The notes under the pieces: model-generated
Database searches by the model: none
Seen by the model: only the letters and a program-made list of their open reading frames with translations
What the model was told of the DNA's origin: nothing
From: an uncultured bacterium
GTDB lineage: Bacteria > Bacteroidota > Bacteroidia > Bacteroidales > Bacteroidaceae
Direction: 5' to 3'
Assembly (NCBI GenBank): GCA_905215555.1
Contig: CAJMQU010000012.1
Span: 30,395 to 94,394 of the forward strand
DNA length: 64,000 nucleotides
Shown here: piece by piece, positions 53,506 to 60,341 of the stretch
Layout: every line of letters starts with the position of its first letter
Numbering within the stretch: the first letter of the stretch is position 1
Translations under genes and position numbers: made by a program

Positions 53506-54945
53506 TCAATCCATCCCACTGACAGGCAACAGCAATATCTCTTCCGGCAAATATCCACTCCGTATCCTCCACTCCTGCGGATAAAGATTATTAGCGCGGT
53601 TACCTATATTCTTCACAAAACCTAAAGGAATATTCATATAAGTCAGCAGCACATACCCACGTGGAGCTTCAGCGGAAAGCACGATTGCCTCTTTACGCAA
53701 ATAAGCAACAGCCTGCTCATACGGCACTTCTTCACAGGGGAAAATACCATTACGCCGCATTTGGCTCATGGCAAGGGCATGGTTGGGGATCAAGTCCTTC
53801 CCCTTCACTTCGGCAAGGACAACACCCGCCTGAATGACACGAAGGGATTGCTGCAAAGACGACAGTTCCGACAGATGTTCTTTGGGAAAAGCCGTGATAT
53901 TCGTTCCGTTTACTGAAAGTTCATAATCATCCGGAGAAAGAAGCCACCCCCGGGCAACGGCCAGTTGCTCTTTGGAAACACTGGAAGCCACCTTTTTCTT
54001 TCCCTGCGCAGAAGCAGATTTATACCGGATTTGCCGACTGTCCTCCTCCGGTTTGCGAAGCACAGCAAGGAAAAATCCCTCACCTTTCGTCCGATGGGGA
54101 AGGAAACGGTACACAGGAAAATCATCTCCGGCAAGCAGGTTTCCGGTGATATTCCAATCATCGGAAACGTTCACCGGAAGTGTCTCCGCCCCGAATGCAT
54201 CCCGTATCCAGCGGATATTCTCTTCATCTTCCTTTGTATTATAGGTGCAGGTGCTATAAATCAGCAGTCCGCCCGGCTTCAGACTTGGCCAAATATCGGA
54301 AATGATACGCCTCTGCCGTTGCCAGCAAATATCCACATTCTCCTGACTCCACTCGCTTACGGCCACAGGGTCTTTACGAAACATACCTTCGCCCGAACAA
54401 GGCACATCGGTCAGTATTACATCAAAAAACTCCTCCAAATCGGCAAAGTCCGCCGGATCATTATTGGTTACAACCACACCAGGATGCCCCCATTTAGTCA
54501 GATTCTCCGCCAAAATCTGAGAACGGTTACGGATTACTTCATTAGCTACCAGCAGACTTCCTTCCGGCAATACACTACGGGCATGTGTGGATTTTCCACC
54601 GGGTGCAGCACAAAGGTCAAGCATCACCGCAGGAGTTTCGCCCACATATTGCTTCAATGCCTGTTCCACAAACATGGACGATGCCTCCTGCACATAATAA
54701 CAGCCTGCATGAAACAGAGGGTCGAAAGTAAACGTCAGACGGCGGTCGAGATAAACCCCAGTAGAAGACCAGGGCACACGTCCGGCACATCCATGAAAAA
54801 GACCGAATGAAGCGCCGGGCAATTTCGCTTCATTCAGTCGGATACTTACGGGTTGCTCATCATCCAGAGCAACAGCCAGTTTGTTATATTCTTCATCTCC
54901 CAGAAGGGAACGGGTATGGTCTGCAAAAGCTACGGGTAATTCCAT
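53506..54945 (-). CDS. RsmF/NOL1-type rRNA (cytosine-C5) methyltransferase
   Basis: A 479-aa protein from the ATG at 54945 (MELPVAFADHTRSLLGDEEY). The frame runs on to 55002 through a repeat element (MKVMHSICITF) that is not part of the protein. Motifs: SAM-binding LDLCAAPGGKST, ILTDVPCSGEGMF with a catalytic-site Cys, and IYSTCTYNTKEDEE with the nucleophile Cys. A C-terminal region from about 300 with RSGYLPEEI resembles the ferredoxin-like/PUA part of RsmF (YebU). It methylates a cytosine of 16S rRNA or tRNA. Transcription probably starts from a -7 box within the repeat. Confidence 0.9.
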   Translation of the reverse strand: MELPVAFADHTRSLLGDEEYNKLAVALDDEQPVSIRLNEAKLPGASFGLFHGCAGRVPWSSTGVYLDRRLTFTFDPLFHAGCYYVQEASSMFVEQALKQYVGETPAVMLDLCAAPGGKSTHARSVLPEGSLLVANEVIRNRSQILAENLTKWGHPGVVVTNNDPADFADLEEFFDVILTDVPCSGEGMFRKDPVAVSEWSQENVDICWQRQRRIISDIWPSLKPGGLLIYSTCTYNTKEDEENIRWIRDAFGAETLPVNVSDDWNITGNLLAGDDFPVYRFLPHRTKGEGFFLAVLRKPEEDSRQIRYKSASAQGKKKVASSVSKEQLAVARGWLLSPDDYELSVNGTNITAFPKEHLSELSSLQQSLRVIQAGVVLAEVKGKDLIPNHALAMSQMRRNGIFPCEEVPYEQAVAYLRKEAIVLSAEAPRGYVLLTYMNIPLGFVKNIGNRANNLYPQEWRIRSGYLPEEILLLPVSGMD

Positions 54946-54968
54946 GTGCCAAATCGTTTTTATGTCCG

Positions 54969-54976
54969 CAAAGGTA
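54969..54976 (-). promoter_or_regulatory. -7 box at the downstream end of repeat locus B (promoter of the methyltransferase)
   Basis: TACCTTTG on the minus strand, 24 nt before the ATG at 54945. An identical box ends the second repeat copy at 55045-55052, and TACCTTTA occurs at 55121-55128, so the promoter box is itself repeated. Confidence 0.55.
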
Positions 54977-55132
54977 ATGCAAATCGAATGCATAACTTTC
55001 ATGCTCGCATGAAAAAGTTATGCTGAGATGCAGCTTATCTTCTCCAAAGGTAATGCAAATCGAATGCATAACTTTCATGCTCGCATGAAAAAGTTATGCT
55101 GAGATGCAGCTTAACTTCTTTAAAGGTAATGC
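54969..55132 (-). repeat. Interspersed palindromic repeat, locus B: two tandem 76-bp copies
   Basis: Copies at 54969-55044 and 55045-55120 differ at only two positions; a fragment of the next unit (AAAGGTAATGCAAA) follows at 55122. Read on the minus strand, each unit contains AAGATAAGCTGCATCTCAGC, the hairpin GCATAACTTT(TT)CATGC / GCATGAAAGTTATGC, and ends TTTGCATTACCTTTG, i.e. a TAnnTTTG box. Related copies are at 35296 and 60242. Confidence 0.88.
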
Positions 55133-55210
55133 AAAAAGCGGATACATGGCAAAACTGCCAATATTTTCCCTATTTATACCGACTTTCTAAAAAAAAAATT
55201 GTCTCTTTGC

Positions 55211-55235
55211 AACTTTCTAACTAACACCATACGTC
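55211..55235 (+). promoter_or_regulatory. Putative ECF-sigma promoter of the sigma-factor operon
   Basis: AACTT at 55211-55215 (within GCAACTT) and CGTC at 55232-55235, 16 nt apart, match the general ECF pattern (AAC at -35, CGT near -10). The operon it precedes encodes an ECF sigma factor, so autoregulation is plausible. ACTTTCTAA also occurs a second time near 55182. Confidence 0.4.
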
Positions 55236-55271
55236 TAACACACAAAGAAACAATAAAAAGTAAAACATTAT

Positions 55272-55910
55272 ATGATTATGAAACGGATAATTTTAACACT
55301 CATCGCCGCCATGACATTCTGCTCATTGGTACAAGCAAAGAACAGAACTGTTACAGAAAACGACAGTCTGGGGAATAAAAAACGCGTAATCGAACTGCGC
55401 GATACCACCATCGACGGAAAGACAGTAACCGATACGCTCAGTATCATGACCTATGAAGGCAACAGCTCAAGCAACGAAAATGACAAAGAATGGAAACACC
55501 ACAACAGCTCCGGTTGGGACTGGGGCCTCAATCTGGATGGAAAGACCTCCGAAACAATCATCTCCGTCACCGCCATTGTCTTCATCTTCGGATTGCCTCT
55601 GCTCATCGTCTTCACGGTATTCTTCTTCAACTACAAGAACCGGAAAGCCAAATACCGCCTCGCAGAGCAAGCACTGGCCAACGGACAGCAACTGCCCGAA
55701 GATTTCTTTAAGAATGCGGAAAAGACAGAAGATATCCGTACCAAAGGCATCAAGAATATATTTGTCGGTATCGGACTGTTCATCTTCCTCTGGGCCATCA
55801 CCGGAAACTTCGGAGTGGGATGTGTCGGATTACTGATCATGTTCACAGGTTTCGGACAATTAGTCATCTATTACACACAAGATTCTAAAAAGAACAACAA
55901 AGATAGATGA
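55272..55910 (+). CDS. Membrane protein of the DUF6249 type, first gene of the ECF sigma operon
   Basis: Up to 212 aa; ATG at 55278 (MKRIILTLIAAM) is as likely a start as 55272. Signal peptide cleaved after LVQA; a hydrophilic periplasmic part rich in Ser/Asn/Asp (about 25-90); a membrane segment (ISVTAIVFIFGLPLLIVFTV, about 95-115); a cytoplasmic helical stretch KAKYRLAEQALANGQQLPED; and two C-terminal membrane segments. This layout resembles Bacteroides DUF6249 proteins. Its stop overlaps the sigma factor ATG (ATGA), so it may belong to the envelope-sensing part of that system. Function unknown. Confidence 0.75.
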   Translation: MIMKRIILTLIAAMTFCSLVQAKNRTVTENDSLGNKKRVIELRDTTIDGKTVTDTLSIMTYEGNSSSNENDKEWKHHNSSGWDWGLNLDGKTSETIISVTAIVFIFGLPLLIVFTVFFFNYKNRKAKYRLAEQALANGQQLPEDFFKNAEKTEDIRTKGIKNIFVGIGLFIFLWAITGNFGVGCVGLLIMFTGFGQLVIYYTQDSKKNNKDR

Positions 55911-56455
55911 GCCAACTCAATGACATATCGTTAGTCGCACAGGTCGTGGTGTTTCGCAACACCAGGGCCTTCGACCAGTTGGTGAAGAAATACCAGTCGC
56001 CCGTGCGACGCTTCTTCCTCAACCTGACCTGCGGTGACAGCGAATTGAGTGACGACTTGGCGCAGGACACGTTCATCAAGGCATATACCAACCTTGCCTC
56101 GTTCAAGAACCTGTCCAACTTCTCTACCTGGCTTTACCGTATTGCATATAATGTATTTTATGATTACCTTCGCAGTCGCAAGGAAACAGCCGACCTCGAT
56201 AGCCGGGAAGTAGACGCCAACTGGAGTACCATCCAAAACGATGTGGGACAAGAGATGGACGTTTACCGGGCGCTGGCGACACTGAAAGAAATGGAACGAA
56301 CCTGCATCACGCTCTTCTACATGGAGGACCAGAGCATCGACAAGATTGCAGATATCACGGGATGTCCGGCGGGAACTGTCAAAAGCCACCTCTCGCGGGC
56401 GAAAAATAAAATGGCTACTTACTTAAAACAAAATGGTTATGACGGAAACAACTGA
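55907..56455 (+). CDS. ECF-family RNA polymerase sigma factor
   Basis: A 182-aa sigma-70 family protein. Region 2 (AFDQLVKKYQSPVRRFFLNL; SDDLAQDTFIKAYTNL; FSTWLYRIAYNVFYDYLRSR) is followed by region 4 (LATLKEMERTCITLFYMEDQ; DKIADITGCPAGTVKSHLSR with the recognition helix). There are no regions 1 or 3, as in ECF factors. It overlaps the membrane-protein gene upstream (ATGA) and the small gene downstream, a typical sigma/anti-sigma arrangement. It probably responds to envelope stress. Confidence 0.93.
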   Translation: MSQLNDISLVAQVVVFRNTRAFDQLVKKYQSPVRRFFLNLTCGDSELSDDLAQDTFIKAYTNLASFKNLSNFSTWLYRIAYNVFYDYLRSRKETADLDSREVDANWSTIQNDVGQEMDVYRALATLKEMERTCITLFYMEDQSIDKIADITGCPAGTVKSHLSRAKNKMATYLKQNGYDGNN

Positions 56456-56768
56456 CGATAAACTCTTGCAGAAATTCTTCTCCGACAATCGGAAAGAAAT
56501 AGAAGATAACGGCTTCAGCCGTCGCGTAATGCACCACCTGCCCGACCGGTATTACCGGATATCGCAACTGTGGAGCTTGTTTTGTTTTACCCTTGCCATA
56601 GTACTGTTCTTTGTCCTCGACGGCCTGCAACTGGTACTGGCTACTTTACGCGAAACTTTCACCAGTGCCCTGGAAAGCGGTGCAGCGGAAATCGACCCGA
56701 AATCACTGGTTATAGTGGCAGTAGTGCTTCTCTACTTCGGATATCGCAAGATTTGTTCCTTGGCATAA
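56439..56768 (+). CDS. Small membrane protein after the sigma factor (DUF5056-like, candidate anti-sigma)
   Basis: A 109-aa protein from the ATG at 56439 (MTETTDDKLLQKFFSDNRKE); ATG at 56433 adds two residues. The soluble N-terminus (about 1-35) contains KEIEDNGFSRRVMHHLPDR, a pattern of small sigma-regulating proteins in Bacteroides. Two hydrophobic segments follow (SLFCFTLAIVLFFVLDGLQL and SLVIVAVVLLYFGY). It overlaps the sigma gene by 17 nt. Position and topology suggest an anti-sigma factor, but a zinc-binding HxxxCxxC motif is absent. Its last codons form the first degenerate unit of a 21-22-nt repeat array. Confidence 0.75.
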   Translation: MTETTDDKLLQKFFSDNRKEIEDNGFSRRVMHHLPDRYYRISQLWSLFCFTLAIVLFFVLDGLQLVLATLRETFTSALESGAAEIDPKSLVIVAVVLLYFGYRKICSLA

Positions 56769-56774
56769 AGTTCA

Positions 56775-56837
56775 TTAGCCCTTGCAACAAATCCGTTTGC
56801 CCTTGCAATAAATTAGTTAGTCCTTGCCTGTTTTTTA
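56775..56837. repeat. 21-nt tandem repeat, three units
   Basis: TTAGCCCTTGCAACAAATCCG, TTTGCCCTTGCAATAAATTA(G) and TTAGTCCTTGCCTG follow at 21-nt steps (56775, 56796, 56817). A weaker CCTTGGCA 22 nt upstream of the first match lies in the end of the preceding gene. The last unit merges into the terminator hairpin. Confidence 0.7.
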
Positions 56838-56861
56838 CAAGCAAAGGACTATTTTTTTTTT
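56818..56861 (+). terminator. Intrinsic terminator of the sigma-factor operon
   Basis: TAGTCCTTGC pairs with GCAAAGGACTA (one bulged A) around a 13-nt loop and is followed by a run of ten T. Confidence 0.8.
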
Positions 56862-56892
56862 AACCGGCCAAACATTTCTCATCATTATATTG

Positions 56893-56900
56893 TATCTTTG
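56893..56900 (+). promoter_or_regulatory. Putative -7 promoter element of the phospholipase-D-like gene
   Basis: TATCTTTG, 39 nt before the proposed TTG start. No TTTG at the expected upstream distance. Confidence 0.6.
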
Positions 56901-56939
56901 CCAACTCTAAAATAGAAAACTAACTAAGCGTAAGAAGTT

Positions 56940-58178
56940 TTGAGAAGAACATTATTCATCATATTATTATCTACTCTATTTTTTATAGGAAATATTCACG
57001 CGCAAGTCATCACCAGTGACTCGCTCGTAATGCATTATCTGCAACAACAAGGCATTCCGGTCACTGGTAACAACGAAGTAAAACTCCTGATGAGCGGCCG
57101 GGAGAAATTTATCGACCTTTTCGAAGAAATACGCCATGCCAAACATCACATCCATCTTGAATACTTCAACTTCCGCAACGACTCCATAGCCAATGCCCTC
57201 TTCGAGCTCCTGGCGGAAAAAGCTCAGGAAGGTGTAGAAGTGCGTGCCCTGTTTGACGCTTTCGGCAACTGGTCGAACAGCAAACCGTTAAAGAAACATC
57301 ACCTGAAAGCTATCCGTAACCGCGGAATCGAGATAATAAAGTTCGATCCGATCACTTTCCCCTGGATAAATCATGCCATGCACCGCGACCACCGGAAGAT
57401 TGTAGTGATTGACGGAAAAATTGGGTATACCGGAGGCATGAACATTGCGGACTATTACATCAACGGACTACCCAAAATCGGTCAATGGCATGATATGCAC
57501 ATGCGCATCGAAGGAGATGCGGTACGTTACTTGCAAGGCATCTTCCTCACAATGTGGAATTTGGAGACCAAACAGCATGTGGGCGGTCCTGTCTACTTTC
57601 CCGATATGCCGCAACTGCCCGATAGCATAGCTGAAGAAATAGCCATCGTCGACCGTACTCCGAGGGAGACTCCACGTGCCATCAGCCATGTCTATGCAGC
57701 ATCCATCGCAGCGGCACAACACAGCATACAGATTGTGAACCCCTATTTCGTTCCGACCAAATCTATCCGGAAAGCCATCAAATCAGCTTTGAAGAAAGGA
57801 ACGGAAGTAGAGATTATGATACCTGCCATTTCTGATATTCCTTTTACTCCGGAAGCTTCTTTTTACATCGTTCACAAACTGATGAAGAAGGGAGCCAAAG
57901 TTTACCTCTTCAACGGAGGTTTCCATCATTCCAAAATCATGATGGTAGACAAGAATTTCTGTACAGTAGGTACAGCCAATCTGAACAGCCGCAGTCTGAG
58001 ATATGATTACGAAACAAATGCATTTATCTTCGACCCGGTAACCACCCATCAGTTGAACGACATGTTTGAACGGGACAAAAAGAATAGTACCCTGCTCACC
58101 CCCGAAGTCTGGAAAAAACGTTCCGGTTGGAAGAAATTCGTAGGTTGGGTGGGTAATCTGATGACACCGTTCCTCTAA
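56940..58178 (+). CDS. Exported phospholipase D-like / cardiolipin-synthase-like protein
   Basis: A 412-aa protein that must start at the TTG at 56940: stops lie just upstream in frame, and the next ATG (residue 31) would remove the whole signal peptide (RTLFIILLSTLFFIGNIHAQ). Two HKD catalytic motifs are intact: HRDHRKIVVIDGKIGYTGGM and HHSKIMMVDKNFCTVGTANL. The order and spacing match cardiolipin synthases (ClsA/ClsB). Unlike ClsA it lacks N-terminal double membrane spans and carries a cleavable-type signal, so it may act in the periplasm. It could transfer phosphatidyl groups or hydrolyse phospholipids. Confidence 0.85.
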   Translation: MRRTLFIILLSTLFFIGNIHAQVITSDSLVMHYLQQQGIPVTGNNEVKLLMSGREKFIDLFEEIRHAKHHIHLEYFNFRNDSIANALFELLAEKAQEGVEVRALFDAFGNWSNSKPLKKHHLKAIRNRGIEIIKFDPITFPWINHAMHRDHRKIVVIDGKIGYTGGMNIADYYINGLPKIGQWHDMHMRIEGDAVRYLQGIFLTMWNLETKQHVGGPVYFPDMPQLPDSIAEEIAIVDRTPRETPRAISHVYAASIAAAQHSIQIVNPYFVPTKSIRKAIKSALKKGTEVEIMIPAISDIPFTPEASFYIVHKLMKKGAKVYLFNGGFHHSKIMMVDKNFCTVGTANLNSRSLRYDYETNAFIFDPVTTHQLNDMFERDKKNSTLLTPEVWKKRSGWKKFVGWVGNLMTPFL

Positions 58179-58216
58179 TTTTTAATTGGAAATTATTCTA
58201 TCTGCCGAAGTTTAAT

Positions 58217-58224
58217 TACCTTTG
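58217..58224 (+). promoter_or_regulatory. Putative -7 promoter element of thyA-folA
   Basis: TACCTTTG, 52 nt before the thyA ATG, matching TAnnTTTG. No TTTG at the usual upstream position. Confidence 0.55.
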
Positions 58225-58276
58225 GCGAGGCAAAAAGACAGCCTCTTTTGTTGTTTATAATTCGTAATCTGTAATC

Positions 58277-59071
58277 ATGAAACAATATTTAGACTTACTC
58301 AATCGGGTACTGACCGAAGGTGTACATAAGGAAGACCGTACCGGAACCGGTACAATCAGCGTATTCGGACATCAAATGCGCTTCAACATGGATGACGGTT
58401 TTCCCTGTCTTACCACCAAGAAATTACATCTGAAATCCATCATATACGAACTTCTGTGGTTCTTGAAAGGTGATACGAATGCCAAATATCTGCAAGATCA
58501 TGGCGTCCGCATCTGGAACGAATGGGCAGACGAAAATGGTGAACTGGGACATATTTACGGTTATCAATGGCGTTCCTGGCCTGACTATAAGGGAGGCTCC
58601 ATCGACCAAATCAGTGAAGCTGTAGAGACAATCCGCCATAATCCGGATTCCCGCCGTATCATTGTCAGTGCCTGGAATGTAGGAGATCTTAATAATATGA
58701 ATCTTCCTCCTTGTCACGCCTTTTTCCAGTTCTACGTCGCAGACGGGCGATTGAGCCTGCAACTCTATCAGCGTAGTGCGGATATTTTCCTCGGCGTGCC
58801 ATTCAATATCGCATCTTATGCTTTACTATTACAGATGATGGCGCAGGTAACAGGACTCAAGGCCGGTGACTTTATTCACACTCTCGGCGATTCACATATT
58901 TATCTGAACCACTTGGAACAGGTGAAGTTACAACTCACCCGCGAACCTCGTCCGCTACCGCAGATGAAGATTAACCCGGATGTGAAGAATATCTTCGATT
59001 TCAAATATGAAGATTTCGAATTGGTGGATTACGACCCGCATCCGCACATAGCAGGCAAAGTATCAGTTTAA
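58277..59071 (+). CDS. thyA: Thymidylate synthase
   Basis: A 264-aa protein, the same length as E. coli ThyA, with its nucleophile Cys at residue 146 in LPPCHAFFQFYV. Other landmarks: EDRTGTGTISVFGHQMRFNM, ELLWFLKGDTN, WRSWPDYKGG, QLYQRSADIFLGVPFNIASY and LGDSHIYLNH. It makes dTMP from dUMP with methylene-tetrahydrofolate, which it oxidises to dihydrofolate. The product is recycled by FolA, encoded 14 nt downstream in the same operon. Confidence 0.98.
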   Translation: MKQYLDLLNRVLTEGVHKEDRTGTGTISVFGHQMRFNMDDGFPCLTTKKLHLKSIIYELLWFLKGDTNAKYLQDHGVRIWNEWADENGELGHIYGYQWRSWPDYKGGSIDQISEAVETIRHNPDSRRIIVSAWNVGDLNNMNLPPCHAFFQFYVADGRLSLQLYQRSADIFLGVPFNIASYALLLQMMAQVTGLKAGDFIHTLGDSHIYLNHLEQVKLQLTREPRPLPQMKINPDVKNIFDFKYEDFELVDYDPHPHIAGKVSV

Positions 59072-59085
59072 CAGATTCATAATTT

Positions 59086-59574
59086 ATGGTTAGTATCATT
59101 GCCGCCGTAGACCGCAACTTAGGTATCGGCTTCCAAAATAAACTTTTATTCTGGCTTCCTAACGACTTGAAACGTTTCAAGGCATTGACCACGGGAAACA
59201 CTATCATCATGGGAAGAAAAACCTTCGAATCCCTCCCCAAAGGCGCATTGCCTAATCGACGCAATGTGGTTTTATCCTCCAATCCTGAAGCTCAATGCCC
59301 AGGTGCAGAAGTCTTTCACACCCTCGAAGCCGCTTTAGAAAGCTGCCAGACCGAAGAACAGGTATATATTATCGGTGGTGCAAGCGTCTATAAACAGGCG
59401 ATGCAAGTGGCAGATATGCTCTGTCTGACAGAAATTGATGCCGAAGCACCTCAGACTGATGCTTATTTTCCTACTGTGGACTCAAATGTATGGCATGAAA
59501 AAAGCAGGGAATCTCATCCTGCCGATGAGAAACATCCCTGCCCTTATGCATTTGTGGACTATGTCCGTAAGTAA
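59086..59574 (+). CDS. folA: Dihydrofolate reductase
   Basis: A 162-aa DHFR with the N-terminal SIIAAVDRNLGIGFQNKL, then LPNDLKRFKALTTGNTIIMG (the catalytic acid Asp and substrate helix), GRKTFESLP, and VYIIGGASVYKQAM near the NADPH site. Length fits chromosomal DHFRs. It reduces dihydrofolate to tetrahydrofolate with NADPH and completes the cycle started by ThyA. It is convergent with the Lrp-type regulator (3-nt gap). Confidence 0.96.
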   Translation: MVSIIAAVDRNLGIGFQNKLLFWLPNDLKRFKALTTGNTIIMGRKTFESLPKGALPNRRNVVLSSNPEAQCPGAEVFHTLEAALESCQTEEQVYIIGGASVYKQAMQVADMLCLTEIDAEAPQTDAYFPTVDSNVWHEKSRESHPADEKHPCPYAFVDYVRK

Positions 59575-59577
59575 GTT

Positions 59578-60054
59578 CTAATCTTCGTCTACCTCCACCA
59601 TTATCGGCATCTGCCGTTTGATGGCTTCATGGAAAGATATCAAGGTCTCAGTACGCGCCAATCCCAACGGCTGTAGTTTATCGTGGATAATGCTCAGCAA
59701 ATGATGATTGTTGCGTGCATAGAGCTTGATAAACATATCATATTTTCCTGTTGTAAAGTGACATTCCACAACTTCCGGAATAGCCTCAAGGGCTCTCGTC
59801 ACTGCATCAAAAGATTCAGGATCTTTCAGGTAAATACCAATATATGCGCAAGTCTCGTAACCTATTTTTTCCGGATCGATAACATATTCCGAACCTTTCA
59901 AAATACCTAAATTCGTCAGCTTTTGTATGCGTTGGTGTATAGCGGCACCCGAAACATTACAGGCTCTTGCCACTTCAAGGAAAGGAATACGGGCATTATC
60001 TGCAATCAATTTCAGAATCTGCTCGTCTAAAGTATCCAATTGATGATGTCCCAT
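59578..60054 (-). CDS. Lrp/AsnC family transcriptional regulator
   Basis: A 158-aa protein. N-terminal HTH: LDTLDEQILKLIADNARIPF, then EVARACNVSGAAIHQRIQKL. C-terminal RAM (AsnC) effector-binding domain with GYETCAYIGIYLKDPESF and EVVECHFTTGKYDMFIKLYA. Such regulators respond to amino acids and form octamers. The target is not evident; the divergent neighbour is the M64 peptidase gene, separated by a 287-nt region that includes a repeat element. Confidence 0.93.
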   Translation of the reverse strand: MGHHQLDTLDEQILKLIADNARIPFLEVARACNVSGAAIHQRIQKLTNLGILKGSEYVIDPEKIGYETCAYIGIYLKDPESFDAVTRALEAIPEVVECHFTTGKYDMFIKLYARNNHHLLSIIHDKLQPLGLARTETLISFHEAIKRQMPIMVEVDED

Positions 60055-60114
60055 TTCTAAATTTATGATTAATAAATAACGATTATTTCACCGTATTCTC
60101 ACACGATAATGTGC

Positions 60115-60122
60115 AAAGTTAG
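60115..60122 (-). promoter_or_regulatory. Putative -7 promoter element of the Lrp-type regulator gene
   Basis: TAACTTTG on the minus strand fits TAnnTTTG, 61 nt before the ATG at 60054. Confidence 0.5.
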
Positions 60123-60241
60123 CGAAATTTTTCCCAATAAAAATACGATTTATTACTTTTCTTGCTAAAAAAAGAATAAACCCGTACAATGTTTTTTACC
60201 TATTCATCGGTAGAAATCGGAGAAGGGCAGCAAAGATCATA

Positions 60242-60326
60242 TCTTTAGATAAAACAAGCTGCATCTCGGCAGAACTTTTTTCATGCAAGCATGAAAGTAC
60301 TGCGCGCAATTTGCATTATCTTTGGA
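60242..60326 (+). repeat. Interspersed palindromic repeat, locus C
   Basis: CAAGCTGCATCTCGGC, AACTTTTTTCATGC and GCATGAAAGT are followed by TTTGCATTATCTTTGGAG. This is the same element as at 54969 (minus strand) and 35296, here oriented so that its terminal -7 box faces the M64 peptidase gene. Confidence 0.85.
60317..60324 (+). promoter_or_regulatory. -7 box at the end of repeat locus C (promoter of the M64 peptidase gene)
   Basis: TATCTTTG, 17 nt before the ATG at 60342 and part of the conserved end of the repeat. Confidence 0.55.
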
Positions 60327-60341
60327 GAAAATAAGAATGTT

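Noticed and set aside
53965..54810. 281-codon plus-strand open frame
   Set aside because: Antisense to the methyltransferase gene, whose motifs are complete in the other frame.
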